A stretch of DNA of 64,000 nucleotides. Origin: Pseudomonadota bacterium. Its GTDB lineage: Bacteria > Pseudomonadota > Alphaproteobacteria > Rhizobiales > Xanthobacteraceae. The position numbers were made by a program, and so were the translations under genes. The stretch covers positions 5,516 through 69,515 of the forward strand of contig JAFAGM010000064.1 in NCBI GenBank assembly GCA_023422775.1, read 5' to 3'. Below the pieces are notes generated by a model. That model saw nothing but the letters and a program-made list of their open reading frames with translations. It was not told the origin of the DNA and did no database searches. How positions within the stretch are numbered: position 1 is the stretch's first letter; each line of letters opens with the position of its first letter. This document shows, piece by piece, positions 47,434 to 55,640 of this stretch.

Positions 47434-48222
47434 TCACGGCTCGTCAGCCCACAACGCCCTCACGATCGCATCCAGCCCATCCGTCAGCGCGGCCGGTCCC
47501 GGCTGCAGGATCAATGGCGACTTGATCTCGACGATGCGGTTGTTGCGTACGGCTGGAATTTGCTCCCAGCCAGGGCGGCTTCGAATTCGCTCCGGGACAA
47601 CCTTCTTGCCGCACCACGACGCAAGGATCACATCGGGCACGGCCTCGCGCACGACATCGGGCAAAATGATCCGGTCCTTCGCGGCCTGCTGCAACCGCAG
47701 TTTCGGCAGCGCATCCTCGCCGCCCGCGATCTCGATCAGTTCGGACACCCAGCCGATGCCGGAGATCAGCGGATCGTCCCATTCCTCGAAATAGACTTTC
47801 GGCTTCGGCTGCGGCCGCGGCGTCGAAGCGATCTTCGCCAATCGCTCTTCAAAGCCGGCAGCCAGTCGATCGGCGCGCTCTGCCGCGCCGACGATGGCGC
47901 CGAGCGTGCGGATCATCGCCAGAATGCCGGCGATGTCGCGTTGATTGAAGACGTGGATCGCAACGCCGGCGCGCACCAGATCGGCGACGATGCCGGCCTG
48001 CAGATCGGAAAAGGCGAGCACCAGCTCGGGCTCGAGTGCGAGGATCTTTGGAATGTCGGCCGAGATGAAAGCGGAGACGCGCGGCTTTTCGCGGCGGACC
48101 TGCGGCGGCCGTACCGCATAGCCGGAGACGCCGACGATGCGATCCTGCTCGCCGAGCAGGTACAGCGTCTCGACGGTCTCTTCGGTCAGGCAGACGATCC
48201 GGCGGGGCGGAAACTGGCGCAT
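47434..48222 (-). CDS. BtuF-like binding protein without a signal peptide
   Basis: 262 residues. The fold is a class III metal-chelate binding protein: RIVCLTEETVETLYLLGEQDRIVGVS, then RVSAFISADIPKILALEPELVLA, and a late AIVRALW. BtuF-type proteins bind cobalamin or iron chelates in the periplasm, but there is no signal peptide or lipobox here; the ATG at 48222 directly starts MRQFPPRRIVCL. No permease or ATPase gene is adjacent. Cytoplasmic location is inferred. Confidence 0.78.
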   Translation of the reverse strand: MRQFPPRRIVCLTEETVETLYLLGEQDRIVGVSGYAVRPPQVRREKPRVSAFISADIPKILALEPELVLAFSDLQAGIVADLVRAGVAIHVFNQRDIAGILAMIRTLGAIVGAAERADRLAAGFEERLAKIASTPRPQPKPKVYFEEWDDPLISGIGWVSELIEIAGGEDALPKLRLQQAAKDRIILPDVVREAVPDVILASWCGKKVVPERIRSRPGWEQIPAVRNNRIVEIKSPLILQPGPAALTDGLDAIVRALWADEP

Positions 48223-48346
48223 GGCGCGTGATATGCCTAATTCGCCGGGTCATGTCACGGCAACCATTACCTCCGAGGTCATTGCCTGATTTACCGCGGC
48301 CATCCATTCTGTTGGTGAAAACACGCGAAGAAAGGCCGGAGGACCC

Positions 48347-48745
48347 ATGACGCCGCTCGATAAAATCCAGTCGATGAAGATGCCGTTCGCGGAATTGAAG
48401 GGCGTGACGTTCACCGAAGCGGGAATGGACCGCGTGGTCGCCAAAATGCTGGTGCGGCCCGATCTCTGCACGCTGCGGAATACGATTCACGGCGGAGCCG
48501 TCATGGCGTTCGCGGATTCGGTCGGCGCTGCGGCGACCGTCATCAACCTGCCGGCGGATGCCAAGGGAACCACCACGATCGAGAGCAAGACCAACTTCAT
48601 CGGCGGCGCCAAGGAGGGCTCGACCGTGATTGCGACCGCGACCCCGGTGCATCGGGGGCGCCGTACCCAGGTATGGCAGACCCGGCTGGAGACCGAGGAC
48701 GGCAAGCTGGTCGCCGTTGTGACGCAAACCCAGATGGTGCTCTGA
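48347..48745 (+). CDS. PaaI/YbgC-type thioesterase (hot-dog fold)
   Basis: 132 residues. The hot-dog pattern includes TLRNTIHGGAVMAFADSVGAAATVI, with the Asp that often acts as catalytic residue, and TTTIESKTNFIGGAKEGS. Family members hydrolyse acyl-CoA thioesters. GGAGGA precedes the ATG. Confidence 0.87.
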   Translation: MTPLDKIQSMKMPFAELKGVTFTEAGMDRVVAKMLVRPDLCTLRNTIHGGAVMAFADSVGAAATVINLPADAKGTTTIESKTNFIGGAKEGSTVIATATPVHRGRRTQVWQTRLETEDGKLVAVVTQTQMVL

Positions 48746-48895
48746 TGCCCGCCGGCCCTGCCTAATTTTTAGTTAACGGTGAATGAACTTTATGTGAGGC
48801 ATTTCAGTGGCTTGCAATTCATATTGCGGCGCACAATATTGGTGATCTAGGGATTCGACGCCTCCTCGAAGGGCTTCTCTCAGAGGAGACAGGAT

Positions 48896-49528
48896 ATGTA
48901 CCTTTCACTGATTGCGGCCGCGCTCGCCGACAGCAGCGTGCGCACGCTCAGCCAGCAGGAAGAATTGCCGCTGTTGCGCGATCACCTGCTGCGGCTCGAC
49001 CGCACCAGTCGCCATGACCGCTTCCATGGCTTCATGGACGACAGCTTCATCGAGCGCTACGCCGAGAAATGCGCCAATGACGGCACGATCGTCATCGCCT
49101 TCTTCGAGAACGGCGTGGTCCGCGGCGCGGCAGAGCTGCATCCGCCCGATCAGTCGCCGGATTCGCTCCCCGAGATAGCGTTCAGCGTCGAGTCGTCGGT
49201 ACGCCGGCGGGGCGTGGGCAGCATTCTGTTCAGGAAGCTGATTTCGGAGGCGCGCGCCAAGGGCTACAAGAGCCTGCGGATCACCACTGGCGCACAGAAC
49301 GATGCGATGCGGGCGCTTGCCGCCAAGTTCGGCGCGCAGCTTGTTTTCCGCCACGGCGAATCCGCCGGCACCATCGACCTGACGAAGTACGATCAGGCCG
49401 AACTCGCGAGGTCCTGGACCGAGAGCACGGTGAGCGGGATGCGCGCGGCCGTGGCTTTCAACCGCGCCTACTGGCGAATGCTGCTTCGTATGGCCGGAGC
49501 CGCTCCGCCCGAGTGGGGCGCCTCGTAA
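48896..49528 (+). CDS. GNAT family acetyltransferase
   Basis: 210 residues. The acetyl-CoA binding motif VRRRGVGSILFRKLISEARAKG (about 103–124, R-R-x-G-x-G/A pattern) and the strands EIAFSVESS and SLRITTGAQNDAM are typical. Substrate unknown. GAGGAGA lies about eight bases before the ATG. Confidence 0.85.
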   Translation: MYLSLIAAALADSSVRTLSQQEELPLLRDHLLRLDRTSRHDRFHGFMDDSFIERYAEKCANDGTIVIAFFENGVVRGAAELHPPDQSPDSLPEIAFSVESSVRRRGVGSILFRKLISEARAKGYKSLRITTGAQNDAMRALAAKFGAQLVFRHGESAGTIDLTKYDQAELARSWTESTVSGMRAAVAFNRAYWRMLLRMAGAAPPEWGAS

Positions 49529-49552
49529 GCGGGTGTTCACGCGCGAAAGCGC

Positions 49553-49580
49553 AATTCGCAGGGATCACTCCCTGCGAATT
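49553..49580. terminator. Perfect 12-bp stem-loop between two converging genes
   Basis: AATTCGCAGGGA and TCCCTGCGAATT with a 4-base loop, between the GNAT gene (plus, ends 49528) and the gene ending at 49612 (minus). There is no T-run, so it may act as a bidirectional 3' end structure rather than a classic terminator. Confidence 0.55.
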
Positions 49581-49611
49581 GTAGAAACTTCAGACTATTC
49601 GGGACAGTTCT

Positions 49612-49914
49612 TCAGGTGCCGGTGCGCTTGTCGTTGCCGAAGCGCCTGACGACGCGGCGCTCGACCACCACGGCGCGCTGGGCGCCTTGCTCGCCCGCAA
49701 TGATACGCGTGGCCGATCGCGCCATCGCGCGGCCGGTCTTCTTCACTTCGGCCAGAACTTCCTCATAGGGCAGTCCCATCAGGGCGGCGGCGATCTCCGC
49801 CTGCTGCTGCTGATCGTCGGTGATACCGACCGCGGCGAAGATTGCTTCTTCCAGCGTCGGCGGATCGCGCCTGACGCGCCGTGTGCCGTATTTCGTGTTC
49901 CAGTCTTCGCTCAT
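49612..49914 (-). CDS. Conserved-type hypothetical protein, 100 residues
   Basis: Begins MSEDWNTKYGTRRVRRDPPTLEEAIFAAVGI and ends in a basic tail. The middle QQQQAEIAAALMGLPYEEVLAEVKKTGRAM looks helical. No signal peptide. I recall similar proteins only in Bradyrhizobiaceae; function unknown. Confidence 0.65.
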   Translation of the reverse strand: MSEDWNTKYGTRRVRRDPPTLEEAIFAAVGITDDQQQQAEIAAALMGLPYEEVLAEVKKTGRAMARSATRIIAGEQGAQRAVVVERRVVRRFGNDKRTGT

Positions 49915-50111
49915 CGGGGCCTCGTATCTGACTGCGAAGATACCTAGGTGCCCTTATGCTGCATTGCAATAAAGAACTTCGTGTGACAACGCAGCCATGC
50001 ATCACGATCTCTCAAGTCGGGTAGGTTCATGCAGTTCGATGCTGGCGGGCCGATCGGCGCGCGGGGCAGCGCACGATCGTGTGATCTTTCCGTGGTTACC
50101 GTCCCGTCGCG

Positions 50112-50789
50112 TTATGGTGCCGAGGCGTTCAGGTCCAGCGGCTGCTGCGGCCAGCGTTTGAGCGCAGCGTGCCCAGCATCGGTCAGCACGTAGATGCCGC
50201 GCTCGGCGCGGTCGAACCAGCCATAGACATTGTGCAGCAGGATCTTCCCGGCGTCCGGAATGCCGGCCCGCAGATCCTTCACGCGCCGCGGCCCGCCCTG
50301 GAGCGCCGAAGCGCAGGCCAGCGCCTGCTGGCGGTAGGCCGTCATGATCGGCGCGCGCGTGGAGCCGCCCATCGCCGGATCGCCCTTGCGCCGCTGATGT
50401 TCGGAGACCAGCCGCGAGCGCTTTTTCGGATTGCGGCGAGGGGCCGTCGTCGCAGGCTTGACGATCACCTCGACGTCGCCGGTATCGGTCACGGCCAGCA
50501 TGCCGAAGCCGAGGCGGCGGCAGAGATTGCGGTAGCGCGCGTCGCTCTCGCGTCCCTTGCCGCGCGCGGAGAGTTTTGCGGCGAGCCAGACCTCGTCGGC
50601 GGCGCCGGCGCGGTCGACCGCCTGCAGGACCAGTTCCAGGTTGAAGGATAGTTTCAACTCGCCGATCACCACGACCGGCGGATCGTCGCCGCTCAGCGCC
50701 ACCAGATCGCAGCCGCCGACCTCGCCCTTGACCGTGAAGCCGAGCTTTTCGAGGAAGCGTTTGACGGGCAGGTAAAGCGCGGTTTCCAA
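50112..50789 (-). CDS. DUF2161 protein with PD-(D/E)XK nuclease-like core
   Basis: 225 residues. The N-terminal half carries LYLPVKRFLEKLGFTVKGEVGGCDLVAL and VVVIGELKLSFNLELVLQAV; the Asp of GCDL and the E-x-K of GELKL together give the PD-(D/E)XK metal site. The C-terminal half (about 150–215) is a winged-helix-like domain rich in Arg. This family (DUF2161) is uncharacterised; nuclease activity is inferred from the motif only. Confidence 0.75.
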   Translation of the reverse strand: METALYLPVKRFLEKLGFTVKGEVGGCDLVALSGDDPPVVVIGELKLSFNLELVLQAVDRAGAADEVWLAAKLSARGKGRESDARYRNLCRRLGFGMLAVTDTGDVEVIVKPATTAPRRNPKKRSRLVSEHQRRKGDPAMGGSTRAPIMTAYRQQALACASALQGGPRRVKDLRAGIPDAGKILLHNVYGWFDRAERGIYVLTDAGHAALKRWPQQPLDLNASAP

Positions 50790-50986
50790 GATTTTCTCCG
50801 GCGGCCGACAGGGCCGCGACTCAATGTCCGGACTCTAGCCGAATTCGGGCAAAGTGTTTGATCGGGCTGGACTTCAGCGGCTAGACTATGCGCCGGGGAC
50901 AAGGCCAGAACGGCAATGCGAGGGAACCCGCGAATCCAGCGTTCGCGGGCCGACGGACATTGGCCGAACCCCGGAGCGGGCAAGAC

Positions 50987-51700
50987 GTGCTGCAAGGACT
51001 ATACAAGTTTCGTTTCACGACCCAGCGCGGCGCCGGTTGCGGCGTCATGTTCATCGCGCCGGGCGGCAGGCTGTACGGCGGCGACACCGGCTATTCCTTC
51101 ATCGGCACCTTCACCGAGGCGGACGGCGTTATCGCCGCGGAATTCAGGATGTCGCGCCATTATTACGGTCCCCAATACGTTCCGATGTTCGACGTCGACG
51201 ACATCGCCATGAATTTCACCGGGACCTACCGGGGAGACGAAGTTCATTTCGAGGGCGGCAGCGCGGCTTTGCCGGGCGTCCGTTTCACGGTGACCCTGAC
51301 CGCCATCCACGACATCGATGCGCCGCCACCCGGTACTGTCGGGCCTGACGGAATCGACAACGGGCTCTATTCGATCCACATCCGCATGCTCGACGGTGTC
51401 GATGGCGGCAACAGCGGTGTCATGATGCTGCACGATGGTCGCATCAGGGGCGGGGATGCTTTCTTCGACTATATCGGCGCCTATACGGCCGCCAACGGCA
51501 AATGGAAGGGCGAACTCGTCAACCGCGAGCACACGCCGGCAAAGGGCGAGCGCCCGCTGTTCGGCGGCCATGAAGTGGGCATCGGTTTTTCCGGCAGCTA
51601 CAGTGACGACGGTGCGGAGGCGGAAGCCACCGCACTCGCCGGCAAGCGCAGCATTCGCTTCAAGGCCGAGATGCGGAAGCTGATCGGGGTTGGGGATTAA
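50987..51700 (+). CDS. Tandem GrlR-like protein, copy 1
   Basis: 237 residues from GTG 50987 (GGAG ten bases before); the frame back to ATG 50888 adds residues absent in both paralogs. Two copies of a GrlR-like beta-barrel domain: copy N (about 1–118, GLYKFRFTTQ… GGDTGYSFIGTF) and copy C (about 122–237, GLYSIHIRMLDGVDGG… GGDAFFDYIGAY). The block EHTPAKGERPLFGGHEVGIG in copy C is nearly identical in the other two copies at 56876 and 58897. GrlR in enterobacteria represses LEE type III secretion by holding GrlA; here there is no partner or secretion gene, so the role is unknown. Codon use is like its neighbours. Confidence 0.78.
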   Translation: MLQGLYKFRFTTQRGAGCGVMFIAPGGRLYGGDTGYSFIGTFTEADGVIAAEFRMSRHYYGPQYVPMFDVDDIAMNFTGTYRGDEVHFEGGSAALPGVRFTVTLTAIHDIDAPPPGTVGPDGIDNGLYSIHIRMLDGVDGGNSGVMMLHDGRIRGGDAFFDYIGAYTAANGKWKGELVNREHTPAKGERPLFGGHEVGIGFSGSYSDDGAEAEATALAGKRSIRFKAEMRKLIGVGD

Positions 51701-52377
51701 ACCCGCCCGTTCACCGGCAGCAGCGTGCCGGTGACGGCACTGGCCGCGTCGCTGGCGAGGAAGAGGATCACGTCAGCTAGTTCCTTCGGCTTTACCCATT
51801 TGCTGAAATCGGCTTTCGGCATGCTGGCGCGGTTGGCCGCGGTGTCGATGATCGAGGGCAGCACGGCGTTGACCGTGATCTTGCCCTTGAGTTCGGCGGC
51901 GAGCGCCTCGGTGAGACGGTGCACGCCGGCCTTGGAGGCGGCGTAGGCGCCCATGCCGGCGCCGGCCTGCAGCGCGCCCATGGCGCCGATATTGATGATC
52001 CTGCCGGCGTCGGACGCGAGAAGGTGAGGGATCGCGGCGCGCGATGCGTTGAGCGCGGTCATGACGTTCAGCGCGTACATCCGTTGCCACGTCCTGGGAT
52101 CGCCGTCGGCCACCGTCTCGAATGCAAAGCCGCCGGCGATGTTGATCAGCGCATCGATCTTGCCGAAATGCGATGCCGCAGCGGCGATCGCCTTCCGGGC
52201 CTGGGACGGATCGGTCAGGTCGACGCCACCAAGCTCAAAGAGGTCGGCCGTCGCCGGGACCTGCGTCGGCGCATGGTCGACGCTCGCGATCCTGGCGCCG
52301 AGCGCCAGCGCCTCGTCCACGACGACGCCGCCGAGCGCGCCCAGCGCTCCCGTCACGACAACAACCTTGCCGTCCAT
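51697..52377 (-). CDS. Short-chain dehydrogenase/reductase family protein, catalytic Ser replaced
   Basis: 226 residues. NAD(P) motif TGALGALG (about 9–16), NAG-type block NIAGGF and the YAASK active site are present. At the usual serine place, 13 residues before the Tyr, the sequence is NIGAMG with Ala instead of Ser. The rest of the tetrad (Asn, Tyr, Lys) is present. Either a weaker enzyme or a non-canonical reaction is possible. It ends 4 bp inside the preceding convergent GrlR-like gene. Confidence 0.85.
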   Translation of the reverse strand: MDGKVVVVTGALGALGGVVVDEALALGARIASVDHAPTQVPATADLFELGGVDLTDPSQARKAIAAAASHFGKIDALINIAGGFAFETVADGDPRTWQRMYALNVMTALNASRAAIPHLLASDAGRIINIGAMGALQAGAGMGAYAASKAGVHRLTEALAAELKGKITVNAVLPSIIDTAANRASMPKADFSKWVKPKELADVILFLASDAASAVTGTLLPVNGRV

Positions 52378-52494
52378 GCTGGACCTCCAACGCTTAGGGA
52401 GGGCACACTAGCGCCGGCTGCTTTTCATTTGCAATGCGGTGAATTTCAGCGGTCTGTGCGGGTATGCAGTGAATGTTCCTGCGAGGATGTTCAA

Positions 52495-52575
52495 ATGTCC
52501 GACGCGCCGAGGGCGCCTCGCAAGACCAGAAACAGGACTCGGAACAGGGCCTGGAATATGCAGCGGAATCGATAA
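52495..52575 (+). CDS. Candidate very basic 26-residue peptide
   Basis: GAGGA about eight bases before the ATG. Eight arginines and one lysine in 26 residues (for example RKTRNRTRNR), no membrane span. May be spurious; the frame is short. Confidence 0.3.
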   Translation: MSDAPRAPRKTRNRTRNRAWNMQRNR

Positions 52576-52655
52576 AATTTGCCCGAAATCCGTAAGTCGT
52601 TTGCAGAACCCGTCAGGTACAACCCCAGTTCCAACCTTAGGCAGGGGAATTCGTC

Positions 52656-52856
52656 ATGGGTTTGCCGGATCATGGTTTACCGCTTGTTCAGCTTAAAGAG
52701 CAGCGCCGCGACCTGGTCGTAGCGCTGCAGAATCGCAGCGGTCCGGTATCGAGCTGGGAATTGATGCAGATCGCGGCGATCCAGCAGGCGATCTCGGCAT
52801 TCGAGGACGTCATCGCCGATCTCGATGCTGAAATGGAAATGGAAGCCGCGGCCTGA
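52656..52856 (+). CDS. Small hypothetical protein, 66 residues
   Basis: Begins MGLPDHGLPLVQLKEQRRDLVVAL and ends in an acidic helix AISAFEDVIADLDAEMEMEAAA. AGGGGA is seven bases before the ATG. No signal peptide; function unknown. Confidence 0.6.
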   Translation: MGLPDHGLPLVQLKEQRRDLVVALQNRSGPVSSWELMQIAAIQQAISAFEDVIADLDAEMEMEAAA

Positions 52857-52923
52857 GCGAGTAGCGGGCCGCACGTTCCATCAGCCGCTTTACGGGGCGG
52901 GAGCCGGAGCGTAGGATCGACTC

Positions 52924-53628
52924 GTGCGCTCCGCTTTGACATTCCCGCTCCTGCTCCTCGCATTGTACGCGCCGCAAACGGTTGCGGTGCAGGCCGAGGC
53001 CTGCGTCGCCAACCAAAGTGGCGACCTTGTCTGCGGTGCGGGCAAGAGCGCGTCGCGCGTATTCGCCGACACCATCTCGCCGTCCGGGAGTTATGCATTC
53101 GCCTGGCGGACCGCGCAGGGCCTGCCGTCCGGCCGCGATGCGCCCGACAACGTCGAAAACGTCCTGATCCGTGTCGCCGATGGCGCAGTGCTGGCCACGC
53201 TCGGCGGCACCCATTGGGAGACCGGCGAGATGCGGGCAAACCGCTCCGAATTGATGGCGGCCTGGTCGCCGGACAGCCGGTCCGTCATCGAGGTCGCGAA
53301 CAGCCGCTGGGAAACCGGTTCCTTTGCCTACTACCGGATTGACGGAGGCGCGGCGGCCAGGCTCGATCTGCGCGCACTGGTTGAATCTGCCCTGACGGCC
53401 AGGCTGCCGCCGCGAAACCGCAAGGGCAATTCGTTCCGGGTGCTCGAGAATCTGCCGGTGAAGCTCGATGCGCGCGGCCGTGTCCGCTTCACCGCGATGC
53501 TCTATGTGCCCAGGGGCGAGACCAGCGGCACCTACAAGGTGCAGCTCAATATCAGGGAGAGACGCGGCAAGCCGTCCGCGGACGTCGTTTCGGTGGTGCG
53601 GCGGGTGAATGCGGATCAGGTCAGGTAG
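52924..53628 (+). CDS. Secreted hypothetical protein with propeller-like strands
   Basis: 234 residues from GTG. Signal peptide (LTFPLLLLALYAPQTVAVQA) then CVANQSGDLVCGAG and strand-rich segments such as SPSGSYAFAWRTAQG and AWSPDSRSVIEVANSRWE, as in WD/TolB-type blades. Substrate or partner unknown. Ends 13 bp inside the convergent phosphatase gene. Confidence 0.68.
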   Translation: MRSALTFPLLLLALYAPQTVAVQAEACVANQSGDLVCGAGKSASRVFADTISPSGSYAFAWRTAQGLPSGRDAPDNVENVLIRVADGAVLATLGGTHWETGEMRANRSELMAAWSPDSRSVIEVANSRWETGSFAYYRIDGGAAARLDLRALVESALTARLPPRNRKGNSFRVLENLPVKLDARGRVRFTAMLYVPRGETSGTYKVQLNIRERRGKPSADVVSVVRRVNADQVR

Positions 53629-54359
53629 CGCGCTTCGAGATGCGCGCGTTCGGCCTTGCCGAGACCGAGGCCGTCGCGGAGATAGGTTTCGAGATCGCCA
53701 TAATCGGCGCTGATGGCTTCGAACGCGGCGCCGAGGAACGACGGTTGCACCGAACCGAGCACCTGCTTGACATGCTCGGGGAGGTCGCTGCTGTGATTGG
53801 GATCCCGGCGGTAGAAGCGGTTGGTCAGGAGGTAGTCTTCCGAGATCACGTCGTCCGCCACGCCGAGCGTGTGCAAGATCAGCGCGCAGGCAAAGCCGGT
53901 ACGGTCCTTGCCGGCGGTGCAATGGATCACCAGCGGTGCACGATCTTCCAGGAGATGGGCAAACAGCGTGCGGTAGCGCGGAGTGTTTCGCTGGACATAG
54001 CTGCGATAGGAATCGCGCATGACGTCGACGGCGTGGTCCGTCGTCAGCGGCGTGCCGGAGGACGCGATCGCGCGCAGCGCCGCAACCACCGTGGGCTCGA
54101 CCGGCAGCGAATGAACGGTGATATCGGGCATGCCGCACAGCGCTGCGGTGCGCTCCTCCGTGCCGCGAAAATCGAACGCACTGCGGACGCCGAGGCCCCT
54201 CATCACGGTGACGTCGTCATTGGTAAGATGCCCGAGATGATTGGAGCGAAAGATATGCCGCCAGCGAACGATGCGGCCGTCGCTTGTAGGGTAGCCGCCG
54301 AGATCGCGGAAATTGCTGGCGCCTGAGAGGTTGAGATGGCGGGCAGGGGAATCTGACAT
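53616..54359 (-). CDS. Tyrosine-protein phosphatase family protein
   Basis: 247 residues from ATG 54359 (the frame to 54626 is not needed). The loop VIHCTAGKDRTGFACAL is the HCx5R active site, with Cys and Arg in place; the N-terminal NFRDLGGY and the FDFRGTEER segment match the Y_phosphatase3 group. No signal peptide. Substrate unknown; members also act on phosphoinositides. Confidence 0.88.
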   Translation of the reverse strand: MSDSPARHLNLSGASNFRDLGGYPTSDGRIVRWRHIFRSNHLGHLTNDDVTVMRGLGVRSAFDFRGTEERTAALCGMPDITVHSLPVEPTVVAALRAIASSGTPLTTDHAVDVMRDSYRSYVQRNTPRYRTLFAHLLEDRAPLVIHCTAGKDRTGFACALILHTLGVADDVISEDYLLTNRFYRRDPNHSSDLPEHVKQVLGSVQPSFLGAAFEAISADYGDLETYLRDGLGLGKAERAHLEARYLT

Positions 54360-54458
54360 CGGCTGCTTTGAACGATCTCGTGCGGTTGGGACAAGGACGG
54401 CAAGGGCATGTCGCCGCCGCCCTGTCTCGTCTATACTGAACTCCTTGGGGGACGAAAC

Positions 54459-54776
54459 ATGAATTGTCGCAGGATCACGATTTTTACCGTCGCGCTGGCC
54501 ATGGCTTCCGTCGCGTGGGCACCATCGGCGGCGATGGCGCAAGGGCAGTTCCGGAACTACCTCTGCGCCGACGGTACGCAATTCATGGCCGGGTTTTTCC
54601 AGTACGATCCGCGCGCCCATCTGCAACTCGACGGCAAGGCGGTGACGCTGCCCAAGCGCGCGGCGCTGTCAGGCTCGCGCTATTCGGCCAAGGGTGTGAC
54701 GCTGAGGATCACAAAAGCCGGCGTAACCACGCTCAAGCACGCCAAGCGGCCGTTCACGACATGCGAGCAGACATGA
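54459..54776 (+). CDS. MliC/PliC-type lysozyme inhibitor, secreted
   Basis: 105 residues from ATG 54459 (GGGGGA before). Signal peptide (FTVALAMASVAWAPSAAMAQ), then YLCADGTQFMAGF and LPKRAALSGSRYSAKGVTLRI, the MliC pattern with two Cys that probably pair. Family members block c-type lysozyme in the periplasm or on the outer membrane. No lipobox is seen, so a soluble form is likely. Confidence 0.75.
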   Translation: MNCRRITIFTVALAMASVAWAPSAAMAQGQFRNYLCADGTQFMAGFFQYDPRAHLQLDGKAVTLPKRAALSGSRYSAKGVTLRITKAGVTTLKHAKRPFTTCEQT

Positions 54777-54812
54777 AGAAGGGCCGAAACGCTTTCGTTC
54801 CGACCCCCTTCC
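54777..54812. terminator. Possible bidirectional terminator between MliC-type gene and gstI
   Basis: An imperfect hairpin (GGGCCGAAACG…CGTTCCGACCCC) directly after the MliC stop, between converging genes. Weak T content on either side. Confidence 0.35.
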
Positions 54813-54869
54813 AGTTCGCCGTCCGTGCCCCGTCTGTCGGGCGCGGCACTGTCAGACAAATCCCGGACA

Positions 54870-55067
54870 TCAGTGGTCGCGCCCGGCCTTTTCTTCCTCG
54901 ATGGCGGCTGCGTGGTACCAGCTATCGCAGCAGTCAGCGAGGTTGACCGGCGGAGCGGCAAGCTCACTCCTGGTCTCGCCATGGCGACGACCCGCCAAGG
55001 CAGCCCGGCCGCCGGCAGGGAATTGGTAGATCTTGGCGGAGCCCTGATTCAAACCCGTATTCAGCAT
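54870..55067 (-). CDS. gstI: GstI-like glutamine synthetase translational inhibitor (DUF2735)
   Basis: 65 residues. The start MLNTGLNQGSAKIYQFPAGG and the end DSWYHAAAIEEEK match the DUF2735/GstI family known from rhizobia. In Rhizobium leguminosarum, GstI lowers GlnII translation under nitrogen excess. GAAGGAGAACGAG ends at the ATG, a strong ribosome site. Its place, divergent from glnII across 573 bp, is the known layout. The function here is inferred from family and position. Confidence 0.85.
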   Translation of the reverse strand: MLNTGLNQGSAKIYQFPAGGRAALAGRRHGETRSELAAPPVNLADCCDSWYHAAAIEEEKAGRDH

Positions 55068-55286
55068 CTCGTTCTCCTTCCGTCCGAAGTGCTGGCGGCC
55101 TCCATGGTGCGCCCGACTCGTTCTTTCATCGTTACAATACGGGATATCGTTGGTGCCCGTGGCGGAAGCAAGTTGACCAAGAGAGCGTCACATCATGTCT
55201 AATTCGTAGGCATTCCCTGCGTTGCTTCCGTGGGGGCAACTGGCAAACGAACAACGCATGGGCTGGCGCGATGGTTGCCGGCGGAG

Positions 55287-55325
55287 CCGGGGCCTGACTG
55301 CGGAAGCCCCGGTCAGGTGCCGCAG
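55287..55325. promoter_or_regulatory. Overlapping alternative stem-loops
   Basis: CCGGGGC (55287–55293) pairs with GCCCCGG (55306–55312); CCTGAC (55293–55298) can instead pair with GTCAGG (55312–55317), and CTGCGG (from 55298) with CCGCAG (55320–55325). The stems exclude each other. They lie upstream of the sigma-54 start of glnII, so they would be in the gstI leader or a longer glnII transcript. Confidence 0.35.
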
Positions 55326-55500
55326 CTTTAAGCCTGGCGCGGCTCATTGGCGAAAATGCTGGTGAAATGGGCTGAATTCACGCTCCGAATAACGCCCCGG
55401 GCAGCGTCCAGCACATGCCTGCCGCGCTCCTATGTCGCACCTTTTATTTCGATGGGGGAGCAGGCCGGCCTGTGGACAGCGGATGCCGCAGTGCAGCGAC

Positions 55501-55516
55501 TGGCACGCAAAATGCT
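55501..55516 (+). promoter_or_regulatory. Sigma-54 promoter of glnII
   Basis: TGGCACGCAAAATGCT matches the consensus TGGCACG-N4-TTGCW at all fixed positions but one (A for T); GG and GC elements have the right spacing. It is 125 bp before the glnII ATG, giving a leader of about 113 bases. In Bradyrhizobium japonicum glnII is known to be sigma-54 dependent with NtrC and NifA. Confidence 0.85.
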
Positions 55517-55640
55517 TTGTGACAGGTGGCCTGACGTGGCCGGGTACACGTATGCGGAGACCTCAAGGGGCTGGGCGTCAAACCTCAGATTTCAAGCGTC
55601 GGTTTCCCGCATTTCACAGTTGAAAATCAAGAGAGGCTCA

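Larger units (their letters stand above)
55068..55640. promoter_or_regulatory. Divergent control region gstI–glnII
   Basis: 573 bp with no supported gene; the open frame reading into glnII from 55347 lacks family similarity. It holds overlapping stem-loops near 55287–55325 and the sigma-54 promoter at 55501. NtrC or NifA sites were not found by eye. Confidence 0.7.

Noticed and set aside
55347..55640. 98-codon N-terminal extension in frame with glnII
   Set aside because: It spans the sigma-54 promoter, has no similarity to GSII and the ATG at 55641 has its own ribosome site.
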